From the NCBI RefSeq assembly GCF_001975225.1, contig NZ_CP019445.1, forward strand, positions 1,860,001 through 1,924,000: a stretch of DNA of 64,000 bases, in the 5' to 3' direction. How positions within the stretch are numbered: the first letter of the stretch is position 1; each line of letters starts with the position of its first letter. This DNA comes from Kosakonia cowanii JCM 10956 = DSM 18146 (GTDB lineage: Bacteria > Pseudomonadota > Gammaproteobacteria > Enterobacterales > Enterobacteriaceae). This document shows positions 26,331 through 34,559 of this stretch, piece after piece. The position numbers and the translations under genes are program-made. The notes under the pieces are model-generated. The model was not told the DNA's origin, searched no databases, and worked only from the letters and a program-made list of their open reading frames with translations.

Positions 26331-27533
26331 ATGAATAGTTCCTTTGCTCAACACACTCGCTGGCTGACGCTGGTCGGCACCATCATCACGCAGTTTGCGT
26401 TAGGATCGGTTTACACCTGGAGTTTGTTCAATAGTTCGTTGGCGGAAAAACTGGGCGAGCCGGTAAGCCAGGTCGCATTTTCCTTTGGCCTGCTGAGCCT
26501 TGGCCTCGCGCTCTCCTCCTCGGTAGCCGGTAAACTGCAGGAGCGTTTTGGCGTGAAGCGCGTCACCATCGCCTCCGGCCTGCTGCTCGGGCTTGGCTTC
26601 TTCCTCACCGCTCATGCGACCAATTTGATGATGCTGTGGCTCAGCGCAGGCGTATTGGTTGGCCTGGCAGATGGCGCGGGCTACCTGTTAACCCTCTCTA
26701 ACTGCGTGAAGTGGTTCCCGGAGCGCAAAGGGCTGATCTCTGCCTTCTCTATCGGTTCTTACGGCCTTGGCAGCCTCGGTTTTAAATTTATCGACAGCCA
26801 TCTGCTGGCGACCGTCGGCCTGGAAAGCACCTTTATGATCTGGGGCGCGATCACGCTGGTGATGATTGTCTTCGGTGCGATGCTGATGACCGATGCGCCG
26901 CTGCAGAAAGTCTCCACCGTTAACGGCGTAGTGGAAAATGACTTCACGCTGGCGCAGTCAATGCGTAAACCGCAGTACTGGATGCTGGCAGTGATGTTCC
27001 TGACCGCCTGCATGAGCGGCCTGTATGTGATTGGCGTGGCGAAAGATATTGCGCAGGGGATGGTGCATCTGGATATTGCCACTGCTGCCAATGCGGTAAC
27101 GGTGATTGCGATTGCCAACCTCAGCGGCCGCCTGGTGCTGGGTATCCTCTCTGACAAGATTGCCCGTATCCGCGTGATTACCATTGGTCAGGTGATTTCA
27201 TTAGTCGGCATGGCCGCACTGCTCTTCGCACCGCTGAACGCCGTGAGCTTCTTTGCCGCCATCGCCTGCGTTGCCTTCAACTTCGGCGGTACCATCACCG
27301 TCTTCCCGTCGCTGGTCAGTGAGTTCTTCGGCCTCAACAACCTGGCGAAAAACTACGGCGTGATTTACCTCGGTTTCGGTATTGGCAGCATCTGCGGCTC
27401 GATTATCGCCTCACTGTTCGGCGGCTTTTATGTCACCTTCTGTGTCATCTTCGCCCTGCTGATCCTGTCGCTGGCTCTCTCCACCACCATCCGCCAGCCG
27501 CAGCGCGAGGTCTACCAGCAAGCGCACGCGTAA
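26331..27533 (+). CDS. yhjX: YhjX family MFS transporter (pyruvate-responsive)
   Basis: A 400-residue major facilitator with twelve predicted helices, of the oxalate:formate antiporter-like family; E. coli YhjX is strongly induced by pyruvate through YpdAB and is linked to pyruvate transport. The start TRWLTLVGTIITQFALGSVY and the motif GKLQERFGVKRVTIASG match E. coli closely. ATG 26331 is taken because homology begins there; the frame reaches back to 26265 over the regulatory repeats. A terminator follows at 27558. Confidence 0.93.
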   Translation: MNSSFAQHTRWLTLVGTIITQFALGSVYTWSLFNSSLAEKLGEPVSQVAFSFGLLSLGLALSSSVAGKLQERFGVKRVTIASGLLLGLGFFLTAHATNLMMLWLSAGVLVGLADGAGYLLTLSNCVKWFPERKGLISAFSIGSYGLGSLGFKFIDSHLLATVGLESTFMIWGAITLVMIVFGAMLMTDAPLQKVSTVNGVVENDFTLAQSMRKPQYWMLAVMFLTACMSGLYVIGVAKDIAQGMVHLDIATAANAVTVIAIANLSGRLVLGILSDKIARIRVITIGQVISLVGMAALLFAPLNAVSFFAAIACVAFNFGGTITVFPSLVSEFFGLNNLAKNYGVIYLGFGIGSICGSIIASLFGGFYVTFCVIFALLILSLALSTTIRQPQREVYQQAHA

Positions 27534-27555
27534 TAACGAACTGGCTACACCTTTG

Positions 27556-27589
27556 CAGGCCGCGGCAATCGTCGCGGCCTTGTTATTTT
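27556..27589 (+). terminator. Terminator of yhjX
   Basis: GGCCGCG (27558-27564) pairs with CGCGGCC (27573-27579), followed by TTGTTATTTT. Confidence 0.75.
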
Positions 27590-27698
27590 CTGAATTTCTC
27601 ACGCCATCAACGATTGTTGCGGGCGATCGCAATGCTAACTTTCACGGCCCGCTATGATTTCGCCCTGCCATCCGTTGCGTAAAGGGCGGGGTTCTATA

Positions 27699-27727
27699 TG
27701 TACAGGTACTTGTACGTGGGCTATAGT
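27699..27727 (+). promoter_or_regulatory. Promoter with YefM-type operator
   Basis: TGTACA at 27699-27704 and TGTACG at 27711-27716 are spaced 12 bases start to start, resembling the TGTACA-core operator of E. coli yefM-yoeB. TGTACA also sits 17 bases before TATAGT (27722-27727), so it can double as the -35 element. Binding of the antitoxin would therefore block the promoter. Confidence 0.65.
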
Positions 27728-27757
27728 GTCTCGCGTAACAGAATCTGGGAGATGAAT

Positions 27758-28006
27758 ATGCAACATGTTAACTACACCGACGCCCGCCAGAACCTGGCCT
27801 CGCTGATGCAGCAGGCAAATGACGAGCTGGCACCGATCCTTGTCACCCGCAAAGGGGCTAAAAGCGTGGTGGTTATCGATGCCGAGGAGTTTGCCTCTAT
27901 GCAAGAGACGCTTCATCTGTTCAGTAATCCGGTCAACGCCGCGCATATTGAGCGCAGCATCCAACAGGCGGAAAGCGGCGACCTACAGGAATATAAATTT
28001 GAATGA
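27758..28006 (+). CDS. YefM/Phd-family antitoxin
   Basis: An 82-residue type II antitoxin. The N-terminal Phd/YefM fold QHVNYTDARQNLASLMQQA is the DNA-binding part, and the C-terminal tail ([16 protein letters not shown]) should wrap the toxin. GGGAG six bases before the ATG at 27758 favours this start over ATG 27752. It overlaps the toxin start by four bases and should autorepress through the upstream TGTACA boxes together with the toxin. Confidence 0.88.
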   Translation: MQHVNYTDARQNLASLMQQANDELAPILVTRKGAKSVVVIDAEEFASMQETLHLFSNPVNAAHIERSIQQAESGDLQEYKFE

Positions 28007-28263
28007 CGCCCAGGATAACGCCGGAAGCGCAAGCTGATATAGATTTCTGGAAGCAGAACGACCCTAAGGTAAAGCAGAAGATTGATACCCTTGTCAGGGA
28101 TGCGCTTGAGCACCCTTTTCAGGGGCTCGGAAAGCCGGAAGCGCTTAAGCACCATAAACCGCTCTGGTCGCGCCGCATCACCAAAGAGCATCGTCTCGTT
28201 TACTACATAAAAGATGACTCGCTGATTATCGTTTCTTGCCGCTACCACTACGTAAATCTTTAA
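28003..28263 (+). CDS. YoeB-like ribosome-dependent mRNA interferase
   Basis: An 86-residue RelE-superfamily toxin of the YoeB type that cuts mRNA on the ribosome. The conserved stretch [20 protein letters not shown] and the end CRYHYVNL keep the Glu, Arg, His and Tyr that are catalytic in E. coli YoeB. The N-terminus ([15 protein letters not shown]) is more divergent. Translation is coupled to the antitoxin by the ATGA overlap. The locus yefM-yoeB is elsewhere in E. coli, so this is an accessory copy or relative. Confidence 0.88.
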   Translation: MTPRITPEAQADIDFWKQNDPKVKQKIDTLVRDALEHPFQGLGKPEALKHHKPLWSRRITKEHRLVYYIKDDSLIIVSCRYHYVNL

Positions 28264-28269
28264 TGCCTG

Positions 28270-28294
28270 GCCTCGCTTTCGCGAGGCTTTTCTC
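28270..28294 (+). terminator. Terminator of toxin-antitoxin operon
   Basis: GCCTCGC and GCGAGGC form a seven-pair stem with a TTTC loop, followed by TTTTCTCTTT, six bases after the toxin stop. Confidence 0.85.
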
Positions 28295-28366
28295 TCTTTG
28301 CGCCGCACACTTTCCGCAAAGCGACTATCCTTATTAATCAGGTTCATCCAACAGAAGGAGTCACAA

Positions 28367-28798
28367 ATGTCTTTAGAGAAAGTGGTTTACCGTGCTAAAG
28401 CGAAAGCAACCGGGGGACGCGATGGCCGTGCAACCTCCTCTGATGGTGTGCTGGATGTCAAACTGGGCGTACCGAAAGAGATGGGCGGCCCTGGCGGCGA
28501 AGTGACCAACCCGGAACAGCTTTTCGCAGCGGGCTACTCGGCCTGTTTCCTTGGCGCGCTAAAACACGTGGCGTCGACCGAGAAGAAGAAAGTGCCGCAG
28601 GATGCTTACATTGAAGGTCAGGTAGGCATTGGGCCGTTGCCGACCGGTTTTGGTATCGAAGCGCAGCTGGATATCCACCTGCCGGGCATGGATCACAAAG
28701 AAGCGGAAGAGCTGGTGCAAAAGGCGCATATTGTCTGCCCTTACTCCAATGCCACTCGCGGTAACATTGATGTAAAACTCAATGTAATTACCTCCTGA
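28367..28798 (+). CDS. Ohr/OsmC-family organic hydroperoxide peroxidase
   Basis: A 143-residue thiol peroxidase of the Ohr/OsmC superfamily that detoxifies organic hydroperoxides in the cytoplasm. The first redox Cys lies in [17 protein letters not shown] near residue 60 and the second in [13 protein letters not shown] near residue 125, the spacing of Ohr proteins. AAGGAG precedes the ATG at 28367. It stands alone between the toxin-antitoxin pair and eptB; no MarR-type OhrR gene is adjacent. Confidence 0.88.
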   Translation: MSLEKVVYRAKAKATGGRDGRATSSDGVLDVKLGVPKEMGGPGGEVTNPEQLFAAGYSACFLGALKHVASTEKKKVPQDAYIEGQVGIGPLPTGFGIEAQLDIHLPGMDHKEAEELVQKAHIVCPYSNATRGNIDVKLNVITS

Positions 28799-28875
28799 TA
28801 ACCCATCGCGGTTAACATTTTTTGTCATCGGCCATCTATTTTTTGTAAATATATGGCCGAATCTCATCTCCCATT

Positions 28876-28902
28876 GACACTTTTCTCTGCCGCTATGGTC
28901 TA
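28876..28902 (+). promoter_or_regulatory. Possible sigma-E promoter of eptB
   Basis: GACACTT (28876-28882) and GTCTA (28898-28902) are spaced 15 bases, resembling the sigma-E pattern GGAACTT and GTCTAA. E. coli eptB is a sigma-E-dependent gene. The match is partial and rests on pattern only. Confidence 0.4.
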
Positions 28903-29011
28903 CTTAGCGCGCTTCAGAAGTTTCACGTATTAACTTCCTTCGCATTTTTTAGCCTGGCGCGTGAATGACTTTCGCTTTCAGGAGCTTTTTCCTCTTTTTT
29001 GAGTTGCTTGC

Positions 29012-30694
29012 ATGAACTATATCAAAACGATAACCCAGCAGAAGTTGAGCTTCCTGCTTGCGTTGTATATCGGCCTGTTTATGAATAGCGCAGTGTTTTA
29101 CCGTCGGTTCGATGGTTACGCGCACGCATTCACCCTGCTGAAAGGGCTCTCTGCTGCCGTGGAGCTGGTCGCGACCGTACTGGTCACCTTCTTCTTGCTG
29201 CGCGTCCTGTCGCTGTTTGGCCGACGCGTCTGGCGTATTCTGACTTCGCTGATTGTGGTCTTCTCGGCCGCCGCCAGCTACTACATGACTTTTCTCAACG
29301 TGGTGATTGGCTACGGCATTATCGCCTCGGTGATGACCACGGATATTGACCTCTCCAAAGAGGTGGTGGGCTGGCAGCTGTTCGTCTGGATCGTGGCAGT
29401 GAGCGCGCTCCCCCTGCTCTTTATCTGGCACAACCGCTGCCGCGACACCTTGCTGCGCCAGCTACGTCAGCCTGGCGCGCGCATTCGCAGCGCAGGGCTG
29501 GTGGTGTTAGCCGGGCTGCTGGTGTGGGGGCCGATTCGCCTGATGGATGTGCAGCAGAAGCAGACCGAGCGCGCTTCGGGCGTTGACCTGCCAAGCTACG
29601 GCGGCGTGGTTGCTAACTCCTATCTGCCCTCTAACTGGCTCTCTGCGCTGGGGCTCTATGCCTGGGCGCGCGTTGATGAGTCTTCAGATAACAGTTCATT
29701 GATGAACCCAGCGACGAAGTTTACCTACGTCGCGCCGAAGGATATTGATGATACCTGGGTGGTGTTTATCATCGGCGAGACCACGCGCTGGGACCATATG
29801 GGCATGCTCGGCTATGAACGAAACACGACGCCGAAGCTGGCGCAGGAGAAGAACCTCGTCGCCTTCCGCGGTTACTCGTGCGATACCGCGACGAAGCTCT
29901 CGTTGCGCTGTATGTTTGTGCGCGAAGGCGGGGCGGAGACCAACCCGCAGCGTACCCTGAAAGAGCAGAATATTTTCGCGGTGCTCAAGCAGCTTGGCTT
30001 CTCCAGCGATCTCTACGCCATGCAGAGCGAAATGTGGTTCTACAGCAACACCATGGCGGACAATATCGCCTACCGCGAGCAGATTGGCGCTGAGCCGCGC
30101 AACCGTGGCAAGCACGTTGACGATATGCTGCTGGTCGATGAGATGGACCGCTCGCTGGCGGATAACGCCAACGGTAAGCATATGATTATTCTCCACACCA
30201 AAGGGTCGCACTTTAACTATACCCAGCGTTACCCGCGCAGCTTTGCGCAGTGGAAACCGGAGTGCATGGGCGTCGATCGCAAGTGCAGTAAAGAGGAGAT
30301 GATTAACTCTTTCGATAACTCGGTGACCTATGTCGATCACTTTATCGATAGCGTGATCGATAAGATGCGCGACCGCAAAGCGATTGTGTTTTACGCAGCG
30401 GATCACGGCGAATCGATCAATGAGCAGGAGCACCTGCACGGCACGCCGCGCCATATGGCACCGCCGGAGCAGTTCCGCGTGCCGATGATGGTGTGGATGT
30501 CTGATAAGTACCTTGAAGATCCGCAAAAGGCGCAGATGCTGGCGCAGCTTAAGCAGCAGGCGGCCTATAAAACGCCGCGCCGCCACGTTGAGCTGTACGA
30601 CACCATTATGGGTTGCCTCGGTTATACCTCACCAGACGGTGGCATTAACGAGAACAATAACTGGTGCCGTTTGCCGGCGCAGGCCGCGAAGTAA
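29012..30694 (+). CDS. eptB: Kdo2-lipid A phosphoethanolamine transferase
   Basis: EptB adds phosphoethanolamine to the outer Kdo residue of lipopolysaccharide. The 560-residue protein has an N-terminal membrane domain of about five helices (residues 1-180) and a periplasmic alkaline-phosphatase/sulfatase-type catalytic domain. The metal and nucleophile motif VVFIIGETTRWDHMGM is near residues 250-265, with LHTKGSHFNYTQRYP and FYAADHGESINE further on. It matches E. coli EptB (YhjW) and its position between yhjX and proK. Confidence 0.93.
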   Translation: MNYIKTITQQKLSFLLALYIGLFMNSAVFYRRFDGYAHAFTLLKGLSAAVELVATVLVTFFLLRVLSLFGRRVWRILTSLIVVFSAAASYYMTFLNVVIGYGIIASVMTTDIDLSKEVVGWQLFVWIVAVSALPLLFIWHNRCRDTLLRQLRQPGARIRSAGLVVLAGLLVWGPIRLMDVQQKQTERASGVDLPSYGGVVANSYLPSNWLSALGLYAWARVDESSDNSSLMNPATKFTYVAPKDIDDTWVVFIIGETTRWDHMGMLGYERNTTPKLAQEKNLVAFRGYSCDTATKLSLRCMFVREGGAETNPQRTLKEQNIFAVLKQLGFSSDLYAMQSEMWFYSNTMADNIAYREQIGAEPRNRGKHVDDMLLVDEMDRSLADNANGKHMIILHTKGSHFNYTQRYPRSFAQWKPECMGVDRKCSKEEMINSFDNSVTYVDHFIDSVIDKMRDRKAIVFYAADHGESINEQEHLHGTPRHMAPPEQFRVPMMVWMSDKYLEDPQKAQMLAQLKQQAAYKTPRRHVELYDTIMGCLGYTSPDGGINENNNWCRLPAQAAK

Positions 30695-30744
30695 CGGCGC
30701 TGCTGGCTTTCTCGCCAGTCAGTTAGCTTTTTTCGATTAAAGGA

Positions 30745-30773
30745 TTGACGGGGCATGTCGGCGGCAGTAAGAT
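30745..30773 (+). promoter_or_regulatory. Promoter of proK tRNA
   Basis: TTGACG (30745-30750), a 17-base spacer and TAAGAT (30768-30773) precede the tRNA. The next bases, GCGCCCC, are a GC-rich discriminator typical of stringently controlled stable-RNA promoters. Confidence 0.75.
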
Positions 30774-30785
30774 GCGCCCCGCATT

Positions 30786-30862
<77 letters not shown>

Positions 30863-30870
30863 AATTTGAA

Positions 30871-30894
30871 AACCCCGCCTCGGCGGGGTTTTTT
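30871..30894 (+). terminator. Terminator of proK
   Basis: CCCCGCC pairs with GGCGGGG around a two-base loop and is followed by six T residues, ten bases after the tRNA. Confidence 0.85.
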
Positions 30895-30908
30895 GCATCT
30901 GAAGAAAA

Positions 30909-31011
30909 GAGGATGAGAACCTCCGGGGGTGGAGGTTCGACTCGAGCGCAGCGAGAGAACGTTGCGCAGCAACGGCCCGCAGGGCGAGCCACGCAGTGGC
31001 GAGTCATCCTC
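30909..31011 (+). repeat. Nested multi-hairpin element behind proK
   Basis: About 100 bases fold on paper into one branched structure. The outer arms are GAGGATGA (30909-30916) and TCATCCTC (31004-31011). Inside are AACCTCC/GGAGGTT (30918-30937), CTCG/CGAG (30941-30955), CGTTGC/GCAACG with loop GCA (30960-30974), GCCC/GGGC with loop GCA (30975-30985) and GCCAC/GTGGC with loop GCA (30988-31000). It contains tRNA T-arm-like GGAGGTTCGA and runs into a copy of the tRNA-Pro 3' end. Confidence 0.7.
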
Positions 31012-31027
31012 TATCACCGACCAAATT
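31006..31027 (+). repeat. proK': Second copy of tRNA-Pro 3' end
   Basis: The 22 bases from ATCCTC through CCAAATT repeat exactly the end of proK (30845-30866), 161 bases downstream. With GGAGGTTCGA at 30931-30940 they look like a tRNA-Pro T-arm and acceptor end split by a 65-base hairpin block. It may be a duplicated, degraded tRNA tail or an attachment-site-like repeat. Confidence 0.8.
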
Positions 31028-31029
31028 CA

Positions 31030-31062
31030 GAAAAACCCAACCGCAAGGTTGGGTTTTTTGCT
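31030..31062 (+). terminator. Second terminator behind the hairpin element
   Basis: AACCCAACC pairs with GGTTGGGTT around GCAA, followed by a T-run. Thus the hairpin element lies between two intrinsic terminators. Confidence 0.85.
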
Positions 31063-31080
31063 TTCTGCGTCAGCACAATT

Positions 31081-31172
31081 GCCTGATGGCGGCTTCGCCT
31101 TATCAGGCCTACGCGATTCAGCAAAACCCTCAATTCCGTAGGCCGGATAAGCGTTCACGCGCCATCCGGCAA
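31081..31172. repeat. REP/BIME pair
   Basis: A GCCTGATGGCGGCTTCGCC unit near 31081 faces a GTAGGCCGGATAAGCG unit near 31138, with its other half GCGCCATCCGGC near 31160. Confidence 0.85.
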
Positions 31173-31781
31173 ACCGACCATTCTGCAGCCAATCCATCCG
31201 TGAAAAACCAAAACCCGCTGAAACTCTCCTTATCCCTGCTTCCCGCTGCCTGACGGCTATTTTTTGCGATATTCCATCGTATTTATTTATATATCTAACG
31301 ATCTTTTTTCGCGTTGCTTATGGATAAAGTCAGCATTTTGCGCTGTGCGTTTTAGCGTTCGCGGGATATACCGCTCAGATAATCATCATTGTGATAGAAA
31401 TTTTTCATAATCTGCATGAATGTTAATCACTGGGTAAGGGCGCTTTATAAGGGGAATATTCTGCCTCCGCGCCCTTAGCATAAATTTCCCTGCTGAATAT
31501 GGTGGCTTGAACTTTTTTTTAACTTTGTTTGCCGATTCTCACCGTCGTTGTAAATCCCGGTTACCTGTATTGACGTTTTGACATTCTGTTGACAGATTGT
31601 AGGGCATGAGGGGCATTTCATGGAGAATCTGTACTGCAACTCAGTCAACCTTGTGAAAGGAATCCCCATCTCTCATAACGCCTGCGGGCACAACCGACCA
31701 GACCGGGTAAAAAACTAAAAAAGGCCTGTCGGACATACCCACTGCATGGGTAACAACACATATCACATTGGAGCAGAATCA
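31173..31781 (+). other. Long dppA upstream and leader region
   Basis: About 600 bases without a convincing gene. The left half is AT-rich. Three TTGACG/TTGACA hexamers crowd at 31570-31594, a likely promoter area, but I cannot fix the -10. The last 150 bases should be the untranslated leader, as in E. coli dppA. Confidence 0.5.
31752..31768 (+). promoter_or_regulatory. CA-rich GcvB-type target in dppA leader
   Basis: AACAACACATATCACAT, C/A-rich and directly before the ribosome binding site GGAG, matches the region of E. coli dppA mRNA bound by the GU-rich part of the small RNA GcvB. Confidence 0.55.
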
Positions 31782-33389
31782 ATGAGTATTTCCTTGAAGA
31801 AGTCAGGGATGCTGAAGCTCGGTCTTAGCCTGGTGGCCATGACCGTCGCGGCAAGCGTGCAGGCTAAAACCCTGGTTTATTGTTCTGAAGGTTCGCCCGA
31901 AGGCTTTAACCCACAGCTTTTCACCTCTGGTACCACTTACGATGCCAGCTCTGTGCCAATTTATAACCGTCTGGTTGAGTTCAAAACCGGCACCACGGAA
32001 GTGATTCCGGGTCTGGCGGAGAAGTGGGACATCAGCGAAGACGGCAAAACCTACACCTTCCACCTGCGCAAAGGCGTGAAATGGCAGGACAACAAAGAGT
32101 TCAAACCGACGCGTGAATTCAACGCCGATGACGTGGTGTTCTCTTTCGATCGCCAGAAAAATGCCCAGAACCCGTACCATAAAATCTCTGGCGGCAGCTA
32201 CGAATACTTCGAAGGCATGGGTCTGCCGGATCTGATTAGCGAAGTGAAAAAAGTCGACGATCACACCGTGCAGTTCGTACTGACGCGCCCGGAATCGCCG
32301 TTCCTCGCTGACCTGGCAATGGACTTCGCCTCCATCCTCTCCAAAGAGTACGCGGACAACATGCTGAAAGCCGGCACGCCGGACAAAGTTGACCTCAACC
32401 CAATCGGTACCGGTCCGTTCCAGCTGCTGCAATACCAGAAAGACTCGCGCATTCTCTACAAAGCGTTTGAAGGCTTCTGGGGCACCAAGCCGAAGATTGA
32501 TCGCCTGGTCTTCTCCATTACGCCGGATGCTTCCGTGCGTTACGCCAAATTGCAGAAAAACGAATGTCAGGTGATGCCGTACCCGAACCCGGCTGACATC
32601 GCGCGCATGAAGCAGGACAAAAACATTAACCTGATGGAGCAGGCTGGCCTGAACGTCGGTTACATGTCCTTCAACACCGAGAAAAAACCGTTTGATGATG
32701 TGAAAGTGCGTCAGGCGCTGACCTACGCGGTAAACAAAGAAGCGATCATCAAAGCGGTCTATCAGGGCGCGGGCGTTGCGGCGAAAAACCTGATTCCGCC
32801 GACCATGTGGGGCTATAACGACGACGTTAAAGACTACACTTACGATCCGGAGAAGGCGAAGCAGCTGCTGAAAGAAGCCGGTCATGAGAAGGGCTTCACC
32901 GTTGAACTGTGGGCGATGCCGGTACAGCGTCCGTACAACCCGAACGCGCGCCGTATGGCAGAGATGATCCAGTCTGACTGGGCGAAAGTGGGCGTACAGG
33001 CCAAAATCGTCACCTACGAGTGGGGCGAATACCTCAAGCGTGCGAAAGCGGGCGAGCACCAGGCCGTTATGATGGGCTGGACCGGCGACAACGGGGATCC
33101 GGATAACTTCTTCGCCACCCTGTTCAGCTGCGCAGCAGCAAAAGATGGCTCCAACTACTCGCGCTGGTGCTACAAGCCGTTTGAAGATCTGATTCAGCCG
33201 GCGCGCGCCACTGACGATCACAACAAGCGTATTGAGCTCTACAAACAAGCGCAGGTAGTGATGCATGACCAGGCTCCGGCGCTGATCGTCGCGCACTCCA
33301 CCGTCTATGAGCCAGTGCGTAAAGAAGTGAAAGGCTATGTGGTTGATCCATTAGGCAAACACCACTTCGAAAACGTCTCTGTCGAATAA
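31782..33389 (+). CDS. dppA: Dipeptide ABC transporter, periplasmic binding protein
   Basis: DppA captures dipeptides (and, in E. coli, haem and 5-aminolevulinate) in the periplasm and delivers them to DppBCDF. The 535-residue precursor has a signal peptide ending SVQA near residue 28. The mature start KTLVYCSEGSPEGFNPQ matches E. coli, and the solute-binding family 5 fold is evident throughout. GGAG eight bases before ATG 31782 sets the start; an in-frame ATG at 31746 lies in the leader. Likely repressed by GcvB through the CA-rich leader. A 10-pair hairpin after the stop separates it from dppB. Confidence 0.97.
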   Translation: MSISLKKSGMLKLGLSLVAMTVAASVQAKTLVYCSEGSPEGFNPQLFTSGTTYDASSVPIYNRLVEFKTGTTEVIPGLAEKWDISEDGKTYTFHLRKGVKWQDNKEFKPTREFNADDVVFSFDRQKNAQNPYHKISGGSYEYFEGMGLPDLISEVKKVDDHTVQFVLTRPESPFLADLAMDFASILSKEYADNMLKAGTPDKVDLNPIGTGPFQLLQYQKDSRILYKAFEGFWGTKPKIDRLVFSITPDASVRYAKLQKNECQVMPYPNPADIARMKQDKNINLMEQAGLNVGYMSFNTEKKPFDDVKVRQALTYAVNKEAIIKAVYQGAGVAAKNLIPPTMWGYNDDVKDYTYDPEKAKQLLKEAGHEKGFTVELWAMPVQRPYNPNARRMAEMIQSDWAKVGVQAKIVTYEWGEYLKRAKAGEHQAVMMGWTGDNGDPDNFFATLFSCAAAKDGSNYSRWCYKPFEDLIQPARATDDHNKRIELYKQAQVVMHDQAPALIVAHSTVYEPVRKEVKGYVVDPLGKHHFENVSVE

Positions 33390-33406
33390 TAAGTAAAATG
33401 CCTGAC

Positions 33407-33434
33407 TTCCCCCTCTTCGCTGGGAGAGGGGGAA
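33407..33434 (+). promoter_or_regulatory. Hairpin between dppA and dppB
   Basis: TTCCCCCTCT pairs with AGAGGGGGAA across eight bases, about 18 bases after the dppA stop, without a T-run. Such hairpins protect the upstream message and let the binding protein be made in excess over the membrane parts. Confidence 0.65.
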
Positions 33435-33530
33435 AGGTCTGTTCCCTCTTGTGATGAGAGTGGAAATACATTTGTGAGCAATACAGACGTGCCGTCGCCA
33501 GGCGTCGCGTCACTACTGAGAATCCGGGTT

Positions 33531-34550
33531 ATGTTGCAGTTCATCCTCCGACGTCTGGGGTTAGTTATCCCGACGTTTATCGGTATCACCCTTCTCACCT
33601 TTGCCTTTGTTCATATGATCCCCGGCGATCCGGTGATGATCATGGCGGGTGAGCGTGGTATCTCCCCTGAGCGTCACGCTCAGTTGCTGGCCGAGCTCGG
33701 TCTCGACAAGCCGCTGTGGGAACAGTATGTCCACTATGTGTGGGGCGTATTGCACGGCGATTTAGGTCTCTCATTGAAGAGCCGTCTTCCGGTGTGGGAC
33801 GAATTCGTACCGCGCTTTAAAGCCACGCTGGAGCTGGGCGTCTGCGCGATGATCTTCGCCGTTGCCGTCGGCATTCCGGTGGGCGTACTCGCTGCGGTCA
33901 AACGCGGCTCCATCTTCGATCACACCGCGGTGAGCATTGCGCTGACCGGCTACTCCATGCCGATCTTCTGGTGGGGCATGATGCTGATTATGCTGGTCTC
34001 GGTGCAGCTAAACCTGACGCCGGTCTCCGGGCGCGTCAGCGATATGGTGTTCCTCGATGACACCAACCCGTTAACCGGCTTTATGCTGATCGACACCGCC
34101 ATCTGGGGCGAAGAGGGCAACTTTATTGATGCCGTCGCGCACATGATCCTACCGGCCGTCGTGCTCGGCACCATTCCGCTGGCGGTGATTGTGCGTATGA
34201 CGCGCTCCTCGATGCTGGAAGTGCTGGGCGAAGACTATATCCGCACCGCGCGCGCCAAAGGGCTGACCCGTATGCGGGTGATTATCGTCCACGCGCTGCG
34301 CAACGCGATGCTGCCGGTGGTAACGGTTATCGGTCTGCAAGTCGGCACCATGCTGGCGGGCGCGATCCTGACCGAAACCATCTTCTCCTGGCCGGGCCTT
34401 GGCCGCTGGCTGATTGATGCACTGCAACGCCGCGATTATCCGGTGGTGCAGGGTGGGGTGCTGCTGGTCGCGACGATGATTATCCTCGTCAACCTGCTGG
34501 TCGACCTGCTGTACGGCGTGGTGAACCCGCGTATTCGGCATAAGAAGTAA
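33531..34550 (+). CDS. dppB: Dipeptide ABC transporter permease
   Basis: One of two inner-membrane channel subunits of the dipeptide importer. At 339 residues from MLQFILRRLGL it equals E. coli DppB, with six hydrophobic helices and the ATPase-docking EAA loop EDYIRTARAKGLTRMRVI near residue 235. The frame is open from 33474, but family homology begins at ATG 33531. Confidence 0.96.
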   Translation: MLQFILRRLGLVIPTFIGITLLTFAFVHMIPGDPVMIMAGERGISPERHAQLLAELGLDKPLWEQYVHYVWGVLHGDLGLSLKSRLPVWDEFVPRFKATLELGVCAMIFAVAVGIPVGVLAAVKRGSIFDHTAVSIALTGYSMPIFWWGMMLIMLVSVQLNLTPVSGRVSDMVFLDDTNPLTGFMLIDTAIWGEEGNFIDAVAHMILPAVVLGTIPLAVIVRMTRSSMLEVLGEDYIRTARAKGLTRMRVIIVHALRNAMLPVVTVIGLQVGTMLAGAILTETIFSWPGLGRWLIDALQRRDYPVVQGGVLLVATMIILVNLLVDLLYGVVNPRIRHKK

Positions 34551-34559
34551 GGGGCCATC

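Noticed and set aside
31803..33296. 497-codon minus-strand frame opposite dppA
   Set aside because: Mirror of the dppA codon pattern; no protein family features.
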